The notes under the pieces: model-generated
Seen by the model: only the letters and a program-made list of their open reading frames with translations
The model's database searches: none
Told to the model about the DNA's origin: nothing
Shown here: one piece after another, positions 56,945 through 64,000 of the stretch
Layout: the number at the start of each line of letters is the position of its first letter
Numbering within the stretch: the stretch's first letter is position 1
Program-made: the position numbers and the translations under genes
Source: CAIYUC01 sp963682005
GTDB taxonomy: Bacteria > Bacteroidota > Bacteroidia > Bacteroidales > FEN-979
Direction: 5' to 3'
Length of the DNA: 64,000 nt
NCBI GenBank assembly: GCA_963682005.1
Contig: OY820914.1
Span: forward strand, 868,001-932,000

Positions 56945-58999
56945 ATGAACTACATGAAAGAAAAGATATTCATCATTACCGTTGTTGCAATCCTGATATA
57001 CGGTTGCGGATCAGGTCATCTTTCCCGTGAGGAGGGTAAGGATGACATCCTGCGTTCGAACATGGATACCAGCGTAAATCCCGGACAGGATTTTTTCAGG
57101 TATGCGAATGGCGGATGGCTGAAGAACCATCCCATCCCTTCAACGGAAAGTCAATGGGGGATCGGCCATCTCGTCCAGGAAGAAACATATCTCCGATTGA
57201 AGGAGATCAGTGAAAGGGCGGCAGGGAATACAGCAAACCAGCAGGGAACAGCCAGCCAGAAGATCGGCGACTTTTATTATTCAGGCATGGACTCGGCAAG
57301 TATCGAAAAAAACGGGATCACTCCGCTGAATACTGAGCTTGAGCAGATCAGTGCGATCAGGGACATGAAAGCCCTAATGGAAGAGGTTGCCCGGCTTCAT
57401 ACGCTCCAGGTGTCTCCCATGTTTGACCTGACAGTAAGCCAGGATCTCAGGAACAGTGAAAAAATGCAGTTGTATATAACCCAGGGAGGACTTGGACTTC
57501 CAAACAGGGATTATTATTTCAATAAAGACCAGCGTACATTAAAGATCCGCCAGGAATATGTCATTCATGTCGGGAATATGTTGCAGATGCTCGGGGAAAA
57601 ACCGGAAACAGCGAAGATGCATGCGAAAAAGATCATGGAGATTGAAACCAGCCTTGCCGCAAAATCACGCAAGCTTGAGGATCTTCGCGATCCTTACAAC
57701 AATTATAATAAAATGAGTATCGCAAAGATCAGCGCTCTGAATCCGACTTCAAACTGGAAAAACCTCCTGGAAACTGCCGGGATTACAGACCATGATACCG
57801 TAATTGTCGGACAGCCAGAATTCCTGTCGGAGCTCGAACATTCCCTGAAAACGGTTTCCCTTGAAGACTGGAAAACTTATCTGAGATGGAACCTCATCAC
57901 CAATTATGCCCCGGAACTCAGTTCCGGTTTTGAACAGGAAGATTTCCATTTTTACGGCACCATCCTTTCGGGGATGGAGAAACAGCGTCCCCGCTGGAAA
58001 AGAGTGCTTGATAATGAAGAATATTGCATGGGAGATCTCCTTGGTCAATTGTATGTGGCCAGATATTTTTCCGAAAAAACAAAGAAACGTTATGAAACAC
58101 TCGTGGATGAGATCCTTGAGGCCTACCGCGAAAGAATAACAAACCTGGACTGGATGTCGCCGGAAACGAAAAAACTAGCCATTGATAAGCTTTCTAAAGT
58201 CGTGAAAAAGGTTGGTTATCCTGAAAAATGGAAAGACTATTCATCCCTTGCCATTGACAGGAATTCATATGTGGCCAATGTTAAGCGTGCGCGGAACTGG
58301 GCATTCAATTATCAGATCGGCAAGTTGAATAAGCCGGTTGACAGGACAGAATGGGATATGACGCCCCAGACATACAATGCTTATTACAATCCGAGCAACA
58401 ATGAAATTGTGCTCCCTGCAGCCATTTTCATAATTCCCGGTCTGCCCGATTCACTTGCCGATGACGCCATTGTGTATGCATATGCAGGCGGTTCAACCAT
58501 CGGGCATGAGATCACCCATGGATTCGACGATGAAGGCCGTCAATACGATTCCAGGGGGAATCTTCACAACTGGTGGACTCCGGCGGACGAAACGAAATTC
58601 AATGAACGGACAAAACTGATCGAAAGGCAATTCAGCTCATATCTTGTGCTCGACAGCATCAGGGTAAACGGCAAAGCCACGCAGGGTGAAAATATTGCCG
58701 ACCTGGCCGGTGTGATCCTCGGATACCAGGCATTTCAAAAAACTTCCCAGGCAAAAGAAGGGAAAAAGATTGCCGGCCTTACGCCGGACCAGAGGTATTT
58801 CCTTGGTTATGCTCTTTCGTGGATGAGCCAGCAACGGGATGAACGGCTTGCACAACAGATCATGACCGATGTTCATTCCCCCGCTTTCCTCCGTGTTAAC
58901 GGACCGCTTTCCGATATTCCCGAATTCTATGCAGCCTTTGACATCAAACCGGGAGACGCCATGTATCGCCCCGACAGCCTGCGGGTGAAGATCTGGTAG
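56945..58999 (+). CDS. M13 family (neprilysin/PepO-like) zinc metallopeptidase, lipoprotein
   Basis: The 684-residue product has a lipoprotein signal ending IYGC (Cys21). The N-terminal M13 domain starts at DTSVNPGQDFFRYANGGWLK. The catalytic domain has NAYYNPSNNEIVLPAAI, then the zinc site GHEITHGFDDEGRQYD (His521, Glu522, His525) and GENIADLAG with the third zinc ligand Glu582. The end KIW fits the usual C-terminal Trp of the family. M13 enzymes cleave small peptides on the outer side of the cell. A second in-frame ATG (56,954) follows the chosen one closely; the first gives the longer basic start and lies nearer the -7 element. Length is normal for the family, and all key residues are present. 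Confidence 0.95.
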   Translation: MNYMKEKIFIITVVAILIYGCGSGHLSREEGKDDILRSNMDTSVNPGQDFFRYANGGWLKNHPIPSTESQWGIGHLVQEETYLRLKEISERAAGNTANQQGTASQKIGDFYYSGMDSASIEKNGITPLNTELEQISAIRDMKALMEEVARLHTLQVSPMFDLTVSQDLRNSEKMQLYITQGGLGLPNRDYYFNKDQRTLKIRQEYVIHVGNMLQMLGEKPETAKMHAKKIMEIETSLAAKSRKLEDLRDPYNNYNKMSIAKISALNPTSNWKNLLETAGITDHDTVIVGQPEFLSELEHSLKTVSLEDWKTYLRWNLITNYAPELSSGFEQEDFHFYGTILSGMEKQRPRWKRVLDNEEYCMGDLLGQLYVARYFSEKTKKRYETLVDEILEAYRERITNLDWMSPETKKLAIDKLSKVVKKVGYPEKWKDYSSLAIDRNSYVANVKRARNWAFNYQIGKLNKPVDRTEWDMTPQTYNAYYNPSNNEIVLPAAIFIIPGLPDSLADDAIVYAYAGGSTIGHEITHGFDDEGRQYDSRGNLHNWWTPADETKFNERTKLIERQFSSYLVLDSIRVNGKATQGENIADLAGVILGYQAFQKTSQAKEGKKIAGLTPDQRYFLGYALSWMSQQRDERLAQQIMTDVHSPAFLRVNGPLSDIPEFYAAFDIKPGDAMYRPDSLRVKIW

Positions 59000-59052
59000 C
59001 CGGATACCGGGAGCCGGAAAAAAGATGACAGAGGACCGTGAATAGAATTTGG

Positions 59053-59121
59053 ATTTCGCTCTTTCGCTACTTCGCTATTTCACTACTTCGCTACTTCGCT
59101 ACTTCGCTACTTCGCTACTTT
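59053..59121. repeat. Second octamer repeat array CTA(C/T)TTCG
   Basis: Six to seven units of the same 8-mer as at 51,458-51,592 lie at the convergent junction between the M13 gene and a pirin gene. One unit has CTATTTCA. Here the array runs into coding sequence: the last codons of the pirin (SSEVAK and its TAG stop) are made of the repeat. Confidence 0.88.
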
Positions 59122-59824
59122 CCATTGGCACCTCCATCAACAGCAATTCACAGCCTTTGATTGCCTTCAGGCTTACGGATCCTGTTTCCCAGAGTCCGAT
59201 CCCGTCCCGCTTTTCAATAATGTTCCCTTCGATATCTGCCGAACCGCTGAGAAGAAAAATGTAGACTCCGTTGCCCTTCATTTTCAGCTCATAGGTTTCT
59301 GTCCTTCCCGCATCGAGCGACAGCAGCGAGAACCATGCTTTCTGCATGATCTTCATGGCTGAAGGATCATCATAGGAAATGATTTGCTGCCATTTATTTT
59401 TCCGGTCTTCCGGTTCAAATGTCCGCTGATCATAGCGGGGGGAAATATTTTGTTCTTCCGGGAAAACCCATATCTGGAGAAATGAAAGCGGCTTTTCAGG
59501 ATGACTGTTGTATTCAGCATGAAAAATGCCGGTACCTGCCGACATCACCTGGACATCATTCTTCCTGATATGGATGATGTTCCCCATGCTGTCCTTGTGT
59601 TCCATCTCTCCTTCAATGGGGATGGAGATGATCTCCATGTTATCGTGTGGATGCCGGTCAAATCCTGATCCGCCCTTAACCCAATCATCGTTCAGGACCC
59701 TGAGCACCCCGAAATGAATCCGTTCGGGGTCATGATAATTTGCAAAACTGAAAGTGTGATGTGTATCCAGCCATCCGTAGTCTGCATGACCACGGGTTTC
59801 TGCTTTGTGAATAATGGTTTTCAT
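59099..59824 (-). CDS. Pirin family protein (YhhW-like, bicupin)
   Basis: The 241-residue product has the pirin N-terminal cupin with the metal site FDRHPHDNMEII (His58, His60) and GIFHAEYN (His102, Glu104), the four ligands of iron-bound pirins. The start TRGHADYGWLDTHHTFSFAN and the length agree with the YhhW type, some members of which open the flavonoid ring of quercetin; the physiological substrate is unknown here. It is the second gene of a pair, 19 bp after another pirin. Its C-terminal residues are derived from the octamer repeat, so the array has supplied its stop codon. Confidence 0.93.
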   Translation of the reverse strand: MKTIIHKAETRGHADYGWLDTHHTFSFANYHDPERIHFGVLRVLNDDWVKGGSGFDRHPHDNMEIISIPIEGEMEHKDSMGNIIHIRKNDVQVMSAGTGIFHAEYNSHPEKPLSFLQIWVFPEEQNISPRYDQRTFEPEDRKNKWQQIISYDDPSAMKIMQKAWFSLLSLDAGRTETYELKMKGNGVYIFLLSGSADIEGNIIEKRDGIGLWETGSVSLKAIKGCELLLMEVPMESSEVAK

Positions 59825-59843
59825 CTTTAACTTTCTATTGGGT

Positions 59844-60695
59844 TTATTGCTTCACAAACGTACCTTCCCGGAACTCCCTGAATGCTGTGGCAAGTTCATC
59901 CTGGGTGTTCATGACGATGGGCCCTCTCCAGGCAACCGGTTCATTAATCGGTTTTCCTGCTACAAGCAGGAAGCGAACCATGCTTTCCTTTGTTGTGATA
60001 CTAATCATGTCGCCGTCTGCAAGTTTTACAAGCGTCCCGGTCTTTGTAAAACCGCTGACGTTTTCATCAAAGAATCCCTCTCCCTCGAAAACGAATGCAA
60101 ATACAGTATGACCGGGGTTAACGATCGTTTTAAGTGCAGCCTTTTCAGGAACGGTGATGTCGAGATAAAGAGGATCGATCTCAAGGTCCTTTACAGGGCC
60201 GCGTGTATCGCAGAATTCTCCGGCAATGACCTTAACCCTGATCCCGTCACCGGGTTCCGCAACAGGGATCATTTCAGCTGGGAATTCCTGGTATTTCGGC
60301 GCAGTCATCTTATCTTTTGCCGGCATGTTAAGCCAGAGCTGAAACCCGCGCATCATTCCTTCATAACGCCTTGGCATTTCCTGGTGGATGATCCCGCTGG
60401 CAGCAGTCATCCATTGGATCCCTCCCGACCGGATCATGCCTTTATTTCCTATGCTGTCGGCATGTTCGACCTCCCCGTCGATCATATAGGTGATGGTCTC
60501 CATTCCCCTGTGTGGATGCCACGGGAACCCTGCAATATAATCTTTCGGGTTGTCAGACCCGAAAAAGTCCAGTAAAAGAAATGGATCAAGCAATCCTGTT
60601 TCATCAAATCCAAAAACACGGCGCAATAACACGCCTGCCCCGTCACTGGTCGAATGCCAGTGATGGGTGCTTTCAACCTTGCGAATCTTTGTCAT
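59844..60695 (-). CDS. Pirin family protein (longer type, bicupin)
   Basis: The 283-residue product contains FPWHPHRGMETITY (His60, His62) and SGIIHQEMP (His104, Glu106), the pirin metal ligands, plus DPFLLLDFFG and the C-terminal pirin domain ending VAWRGPIVMNTQDEL, AFREFREGTF. The length is typical of classical pirins. It is first in a two-gene unit with a shorter pirin. The two differ in length and in the motif context, so they are not a recent duplicate. Pirins have been linked to redox control and dioxygenase activity; the substrate cannot be told from sequence. Confidence 0.93.
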   Translation of the reverse strand: MTKIRKVESTHHWHSTSDGAGVLLRRVFGFDETGLLDPFLLLDFFGSDNPKDYIAGFPWHPHRGMETITYMIDGEVEHADSIGNKGMIRSGGIQWMTAASGIIHQEMPRRYEGMMRGFQLWLNMPAKDKMTAPKYQEFPAEMIPVAEPGDGIRVKVIAGEFCDTRGPVKDLEIDPLYLDITVPEKAALKTIVNPGHTVFAFVFEGEGFFDENVSGFTKTGTLVKLADGDMISITTKESMVRFLLVAGKPINEPVAWRGPIVMNTQDELATAFREFREGTFVKQ

Positions 60696-60726
60696 ATTTC
60701 ATCCTTTTAACCTCCCATGACGAATC

Positions 60727-60750
60727 TCCCCTCCCATATTTCAGGGGAGG
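60727..60750. repeat. C/G-rich hairpin in the pirin leader
   Basis: CTCCCCT pairs with AGGGGAG over a 10-nt loop within 60,727-60,750, between the candidate -7 element and the start of the first pirin gene. It is related in sequence to the stronger hairpin at 61,805-61,826, so both are probably copies of an interspersed element. Confidence 0.5.
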
Positions 60751-60755
60751 GGGTA

Positions 60756-60763
60756 CAAAGTTA
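60756..60763 (-). promoter_or_regulatory. Candidate -7 element for the pirin pair
   Basis: On the minus strand TAACTTTG matches TAnnTTTG exactly, 60 bp upstream of the ATG at 60,695. This would place the C/G hairpin in the 5' leader. Confidence 0.45.
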
Positions 60764-60850
60764 ATCACAAACCATCTCTTTGCAGTAGTATCATATTTCA
60801 TAAAAAAACTTTATTTTTATTTTGACTAAATAAACTTAACAAAAAGTATG

Positions 60851-60858
60851 TATCTTTG
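60851..60858 (+). promoter_or_regulatory. Candidate -7 element for the membrane protein / secreted protein pair
   Basis: TATCTTTG is an exact TAnnTTTG match, 26 bp upstream of the ATG at 60,885, identical to the element before the M13 gene. A TTTG at 60,821 is somewhat too far away for a textbook -33 box. Confidence 0.5.
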
Positions 60859-60884
60859 TCCATCAATAATTTAAATTAATCACC

Positions 60885-61313
60885 ATGAACACAAGGATTA
60901 TTCTTGCCGCCCTTGCCGGAGCAGTTTCATACTTTCTCTTAGGGTGGCTTGTTTACGGTATCCTGCTGATGGGGTATTATGAAGCTCATACCACACAATA
61001 TGCGGGCTTGATGAAGGAAATGCCAAATCTTTTCCTGATCTTCCTGAGCAACCTGGTCATGGCCTTTCTGATGGCAGTGATTTTTGGGATGTGGGCAAAC
61101 TTTAAAACATTTGTCAAAGGCATGACCGGCGGAATGGTCATTTCATTCCTGACTACACTATCGTTCGACCTCTACTTCCTCGCTGCATACAACCTTTTTT
61201 CGGGGGCTGTCACCGTTGTGGACATCATTGTTTCAACAATCATGGGAGGGATAATCGGGGGGATAATCGGATGGATCCTCGGTATCGGTTCGAAACCTAT
61301 AACAACAAGTTGA
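60885..61313 (+). CDS. Small integral membrane protein, four predicted helices
   Basis: The 142-residue product has hydrophobic segments at about 4-30, 49-70, 77-105 and 108-136, the last very Gly/Ile-rich (IMGGIIGGIIGWILGIG). The first helix carries LAGAVSYFLLGWLVYGILL. The pattern recalls DUF1761-like and related small Bacteroidota membrane proteins, but I cannot name a family. It is followed after 33 bp by a small secreted protein gene on the same strand, so the two are probably cotranscribed. Confidence 0.75.
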   Translation: MNTRIILAALAGAVSYFLLGWLVYGILLMGYYEAHTTQYAGLMKEMPNLFLIFLSNLVMAFLMAVIFGMWANFKTFVKGMTGGMVISFLTTLSFDLYFLAAYNLFSGAVTVVDIIVSTIMGGIIGGIIGWILGIGSKPITTS

Positions 61314-61346
61314 GTTCACTTATTATTAATTTTAAAAACAAATCAT

Positions 61347-61790
61347 ATGAAAGCGTTTAAATTCACCTTAATGATCGCAGTTGTTCTGTTACTTACATCA
61401 ACTGCTTCTTTCTCACAAAGCAATACGGTCTTCAAGGAAGGAAGTGTCTGGGTCGTTTCATTCATCAAGTTGAAGGCAAATATGGGGGACGAATACCTCA
61501 CGAGCCTGAAAACGACCTGGAAGGCAACCCAGGATGAGGCTGTGAAACAGGGACTGGTACTTTCGTACAAGATCCTTTCAGGAGCCGCATCAAATCCGCA
61601 GGACTGGGACATCATGCTGATGGTTGAATACAAGAACCTGGCCTCGATGGAAGGCAATGACGACAAGTGGGAAGCCATCGAGAAGAAAGTGATCGGCGGC
61701 GAAGATGCGATGAAAACCATCAATGCCAACCGGGTGAATATCCGGGAAATTTACGGCGGCAAGATGCTTCGGGAAATTATTTATAAGTAA
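61347..61790 (+). CDS. Small secreted protein, possibly dimeric alpha/beta-barrel fold
   Basis: The 147-residue product has a signal peptide ending TASFSQ (cleavage near residue 23). The mature part (VWVVSFIKLKANMGDEYLTS, then LSYKILSGAASNPQDWDIML, MVEYKNLASMEG) has the strand-helix-strand pattern of single-domain dimeric alpha/beta-barrel (ABM-like) proteins. No catalytic residue can be named. It probably shares the promoter of the upstream membrane protein gene. Confidence 0.75.
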   Translation: MKAFKFTLMIAVVLLLTSTASFSQSNTVFKEGSVWVVSFIKLKANMGDEYLTSLKTTWKATQDEAVKQGLVLSYKILSGAASNPQDWDIMLMVEYKNLASMEGNDDKWEAIEKKVIGGEDAMKTINANRVNIREIYGGKMLREIIYK

Positions 61791-61804
61791 CCCCTCCCCT
61801 CTGT

Positions 61805-61826
61805 CCCCTCCCCTGCGGGGGAGGGG
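61805..61826. terminator. Perfect C/G hairpin between convergent genes
   Basis: CCCCTCCCC at 61,805-61,813 pairs perfectly with GGGGAGGGG at 61,818-61,826 over the loop TGCG. It lies between the stop codons of two convergent genes (61,790 and 61,843) and could end transcription from both sides, though neither side has a clear T-run. The sequence resembles a common intergenic repeat of Bacteroidota genomes, so it may be a mobile or repeated element rather than a dedicated terminator. Confidence 0.55.
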
Positions 61827-61842
61827 TTCGGGGTGGGGCTGC

Positions 61843-63540
61843 CTATTTCACAAACTGCTTTGCATAATATTTCGGCGTGAGTTTTTCTCCCGTTGCCTTT
61901 TCGATCATATCATTCCAGTAAATCCTCGACCCGGGCTTAAAGACATTTTCCTTCAGGTAATCGCCCACCTCTTTCTTGCCCACAAAACTCTGGAATTTGT
62001 ATTCGTCTGACTTCAGGACATTCCCGACAATGTGATAGTACAGCTGAGATGCAAGCAACTCTCCAAGGAGGTAATTATGGTAATAGCACGGATATAGTGC
62101 TATGTGTATCTTGGTTGCCCAGTCCGGTTCATTCCGGCCTTCAGGCCTTTTCAGCATCTGGTATTTTTCAACAATATCCCACCAGAGCTTGTTCAGGTCC
62201 TGGTCGGGATTTTCATACATGCTCTTCTCGAAATGATACATGACCTGCGCCCAGCGGCTGAACACAAGCTGTTCGAGGCGAAGGGTTTTAAAGCAGTTAT
62301 CGGCGATCTTCATCTTTTCCTCCTCACTGATACCCGTCATATCTTTGATCCATTGCGGGTTTGAGGCAAACCTTCCGAATATCATGGCAATGGCTTCGGT
62401 GGTGAATGTATGTGCAGGATCCCTGAGGATGAATGGCAGCGTGGTATCAATGTTCTTGTCATACACGGCATGGCCGAATTCATGCAGCATGGTGTTCATC
62501 CACATAGCATTAGGTGCGATGTTGCAAAGCACCCTGACGTCGCCGTGGTTGTCCATATCTGAACAGAACGCATGCTGGTTCTTTCCCGGTTTCGGGTAAA
62601 GATCACTGTTTTTGATCATGTCGTCGATCGGGAGGCCAATACCATCATAAAAGGATGTTGTCAGCGTTTCCAGGTTCTTGTCCTTGTAATATTTATCAAG
62701 GTCAACCTCGTAGATCTTCGGTGCTTCCTGGAAAAAGCGGTTCTGGTAATTCCAGGGCATCAGGTCGGCCTTGTTTTTCAGGTTATAATGTTTGACAAAA
62801 TAATTGTCGATATCATCCTTGACTTCAGCAAACGAGCTCCTTGTAAGGTTATCCAGCTCGTCGAACAGCTCGCTGATGACCTTTGGATCCTGTTCGCTGA
62901 GGGTCAGGCTCATCTCATGATAATTCTTAAAGCCAAGATCCTTGGCGATCTCATTCCTTTTCTTCACGAGTGCAATGATATCAGTAGCGACAACAGGTCC
63001 GATCTTTTTCTGTGCGATCCAAACCTCTTTCTGCGCATTGACATCCTTTGAATTGCCAAGAATATCCTCGACTTCATTATCGGTCAGCTTCTTTCCCTTG
63101 ACCTCGGCCCGGAAGTTCCCGTATTTCTGTTCAATGGTGTTCGACATTCTTACTACCGCATTCAGCTTCGCCGTGTCTGCCTTGGCCATCAGGAAACTCC
63201 TGTAGAGCACATCAAGCTGCCTTGCGAGCAACGTATCGGTGATCATCCCCGAAACCTTGATCTCTTCCAGCTTTTTCAGCGATTCTTTGTTGGCGTAAAG
63301 GTTCACAAGCTGCATCTGGAGATCCTGTGATTTCTGGAAATCTTCCGGCTTCCCGGAAATTGCTGCATTCCATGATGCCAGATTTGCCGCCTTGAACAAA
63401 GGAATATAGGCGGAATCAAATTTTTTGATAAAATCAACCAGTTCTGTTTTCATTTTTTCCTGTTTCGATTGACAGCCCAAAATCAGCGCTGCAGAAATTA
63501 GCAGCAGCAGGGACATTTTTGATTTTTTCATTTTTTCCAT
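61843..63540 (-). CDS. Zinc metallopeptidase lipoprotein, M2 (peptidyl-dipeptidase A) like
   Basis: The 565-residue product has a lipoprotein signal ending LILGC (Cys23). The zinc site is MLHEFGHAVYD (His353, Glu354, His357), with the likely third ligand Glu382 in TTEAIAMIFGR. A mainly helical body and the conserved pieces NQHAFCSDMDNHGDVRVL, FSRWAQVMYHFEKSMY and ALYPCYYHNYLLGEL point to the M2/M3 gluzincin group, and in layout most to bacterial M2-like dipeptidyl carboxypeptidases. A role in peptide degradation in the periplasm or at the cell surface is likely. The M2 assignment rather than M3 is by overall pattern and needs a profile search. It is convergent with the preceding gene pair. 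Confidence 0.85.
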   Translation of the reverse strand: MEKMKKSKMSLLLLISAALILGCQSKQEKMKTELVDFIKKFDSAYIPLFKAANLASWNAAISGKPEDFQKSQDLQMQLVNLYANKESLKKLEEIKVSGMITDTLLARQLDVLYRSFLMAKADTAKLNAVVRMSNTIEQKYGNFRAEVKGKKLTDNEVEDILGNSKDVNAQKEVWIAQKKIGPVVATDIIALVKKRNEIAKDLGFKNYHEMSLTLSEQDPKVISELFDELDNLTRSSFAEVKDDIDNYFVKHYNLKNKADLMPWNYQNRFFQEAPKIYEVDLDKYYKDKNLETLTTSFYDGIGLPIDDMIKNSDLYPKPGKNQHAFCSDMDNHGDVRVLCNIAPNAMWMNTMLHEFGHAVYDKNIDTTLPFILRDPAHTFTTEAIAMIFGRFASNPQWIKDMTGISEEEKMKIADNCFKTLRLEQLVFSRWAQVMYHFEKSMYENPDQDLNKLWWDIVEKYQMLKRPEGRNEPDWATKIHIALYPCYYHNYLLGELLASQLYYHIVGNVLKSDEYKFQSFVGKKEVGDYLKENVFKPGSRIYWNDMIEKATGEKLTPKYYAKQFVK

Positions 63541-63579
63541 TTTTAATTATATTCATTTAACTATCTCAGCACAATCTCT

Positions 63580-63660
63580 TTCACCGCTAAGTCGCAAAGA
63601 CGCAAAAACATTATTCTTCTTTTTCGATTATTTGCGTCCTGGCTTCTTTCCTGTGAAAAG
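63580..63660. repeat. Imperfect inverted repeat upstream of the M2-like gene
   Basis: gacgcaaa (63,599-63,606) pairs with tttgcgtc (63,631-63,638), and the flanks ctttcac and gtgaaaag continue the symmetry with gaps. The word gtcgcaaagacgcaaa belongs to a family of short intergenic repeats seen in many Bacteroidota genomes and is related to the inverted repeat at 56,780-56,830. Confidence 0.5.
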
Positions 63661-63715
63661 AAAAAGTTGGCACAAGTTCATAATTCAAAATTCAAACTCA
63701 TAATTCATAATTATC

Positions 63716-64000
63716 TCAGTCAATGTTCCAAACCGCCCCGTCCTTCGTGTCTTTCACCGTAATTTTCATTTTCTCGAGATCTCCCCGAATCTGGTCGGAT
63801 GCAGGCCAGTCCTTGTTCTCGCGCGCACGCTGGCGGAGCGAAAGGATCGTTTCCATCAGTCCGTCAACCAATTCATTCCCGCTATCCGTTTTTTCTTCTT
63901 TCAGACCCAGGATCTCAAAAACAAAGGTATTGAAGAGATTTTTCATTTCTTCTAAATCCTCTGCGGAAATTGATTCTTTTTTATCATACACCGAATTGAT
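63716..64000 (-). CDS. cysS: Cysteinyl-tRNA synthetase, C-terminal end only
   Basis: The last 90 or so codons are present; the gene enters from the right edge. The end reads LRQRARENKDWPASDQIRGD, then LEKMKITVKDTKDGAVWNID. The pattern R-x-x-A-R-x-x-K-D-W-x-x-S-D-x-I-R followed by V-K-D-T-K-D-G-x-x-W is the conserved C-terminal anticodon-binding end of CysRS (Cys + tRNA-Cys + ATP). The visible Met near the edge is not the true start. Confidence 0.87.
   Translation of the reverse strand: MNSVYDKKESISAEDLEEMKNLFNTFVFEILGLKEEKTDSGNELVDGLMETILSLRQRARENKDWPASDQIRGDLEKMKITVKDTKDGAVWNID

Noticed and set aside
59814..60575. Plus-strand open frame of 253 codons opposite the pirin gene
   Set aside because: It is antisense to an intact pirin with all four metal ligands and shows no family resemblance.

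Overview
This window looks like a Bacteroidota (Bacteroidetes) chromosome segment of moderate GC content with AT-rich intergenic DNA. The evidence is type IX secretion (T9SS) type A sorting tails on two proteins, SprB-type repeats, PKD-like and Ig-like domains typical of the phylum, TAnnTTTG-type promoter elements, and short interspersed repeats that I recognise from such genomes. No rRNA, tRNA, CRISPR array, transposase or phage gene was seen.

Bases 1-49,277 are one minus-strand reading frame that runs off the left edge: at least 16,425 codons. It encodes a secreted giant surface protein of about 180 small beta-sandwich domains. From the N-terminus (high coordinates) the order is: signal peptide; about 15 PKD-like domains (49.15-44.9 kb); 26 Ig-like domains (44.9-36.8 kb), one of which carries a complete DUF3494 ice-binding domain in a loop (39.57-40.16 kb); a mixed stretch (36.8-32.8 kb); about 21 copies of a five-domain super-repeat with an invariant 1,299-bp (433-residue) period (32.8-5.3 kb), interrupted once by four divergent domains; two PKD-like and two Ig-like domains; ten SprB repeats with an exact 246-bp (82-residue) period (4.24-1.75 kb); further PKD-like domains; a carboxypeptidase-regulatory-like domain; a dockerin-like segment; and the start of a cohesin-like domain at the window edge. 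The real C-terminus, probably with a sorting signal, lies outside.

Bases 49,278-64,000 hold ordinary genes. Divergent from the giant gene is a C10 (streptopain-like) cysteine protease with a T9SS tail. A minus-strand pair follows: a lipoprotein and a PepSY-type membrane protein. Next come a 1,113-residue secreted protein (N-terminal CxxCH domain, ten Ig-like repeats, T9SS tail), an M13 metallopeptidase lipoprotein, two adjacent pirins on the minus strand, a plus-strand pair (small membrane protein and small secreted protein), an M2-like zinc peptidase lipoprotein, and the 3' end of cysS.

The most notable object is the giant protein. It combines a SprB-like adhesin architecture, a nested ice-binding domain, and a repeat array whose register is kept exactly while blocks of sequence appear shuffled and copied between units. 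An adhesin that tethers cells to ice or another surface is a reasonable hypothesis, but function is inferred from domain content only. Because the repeats are nearly identical over kilobases, the copy number depends on correct assembly.
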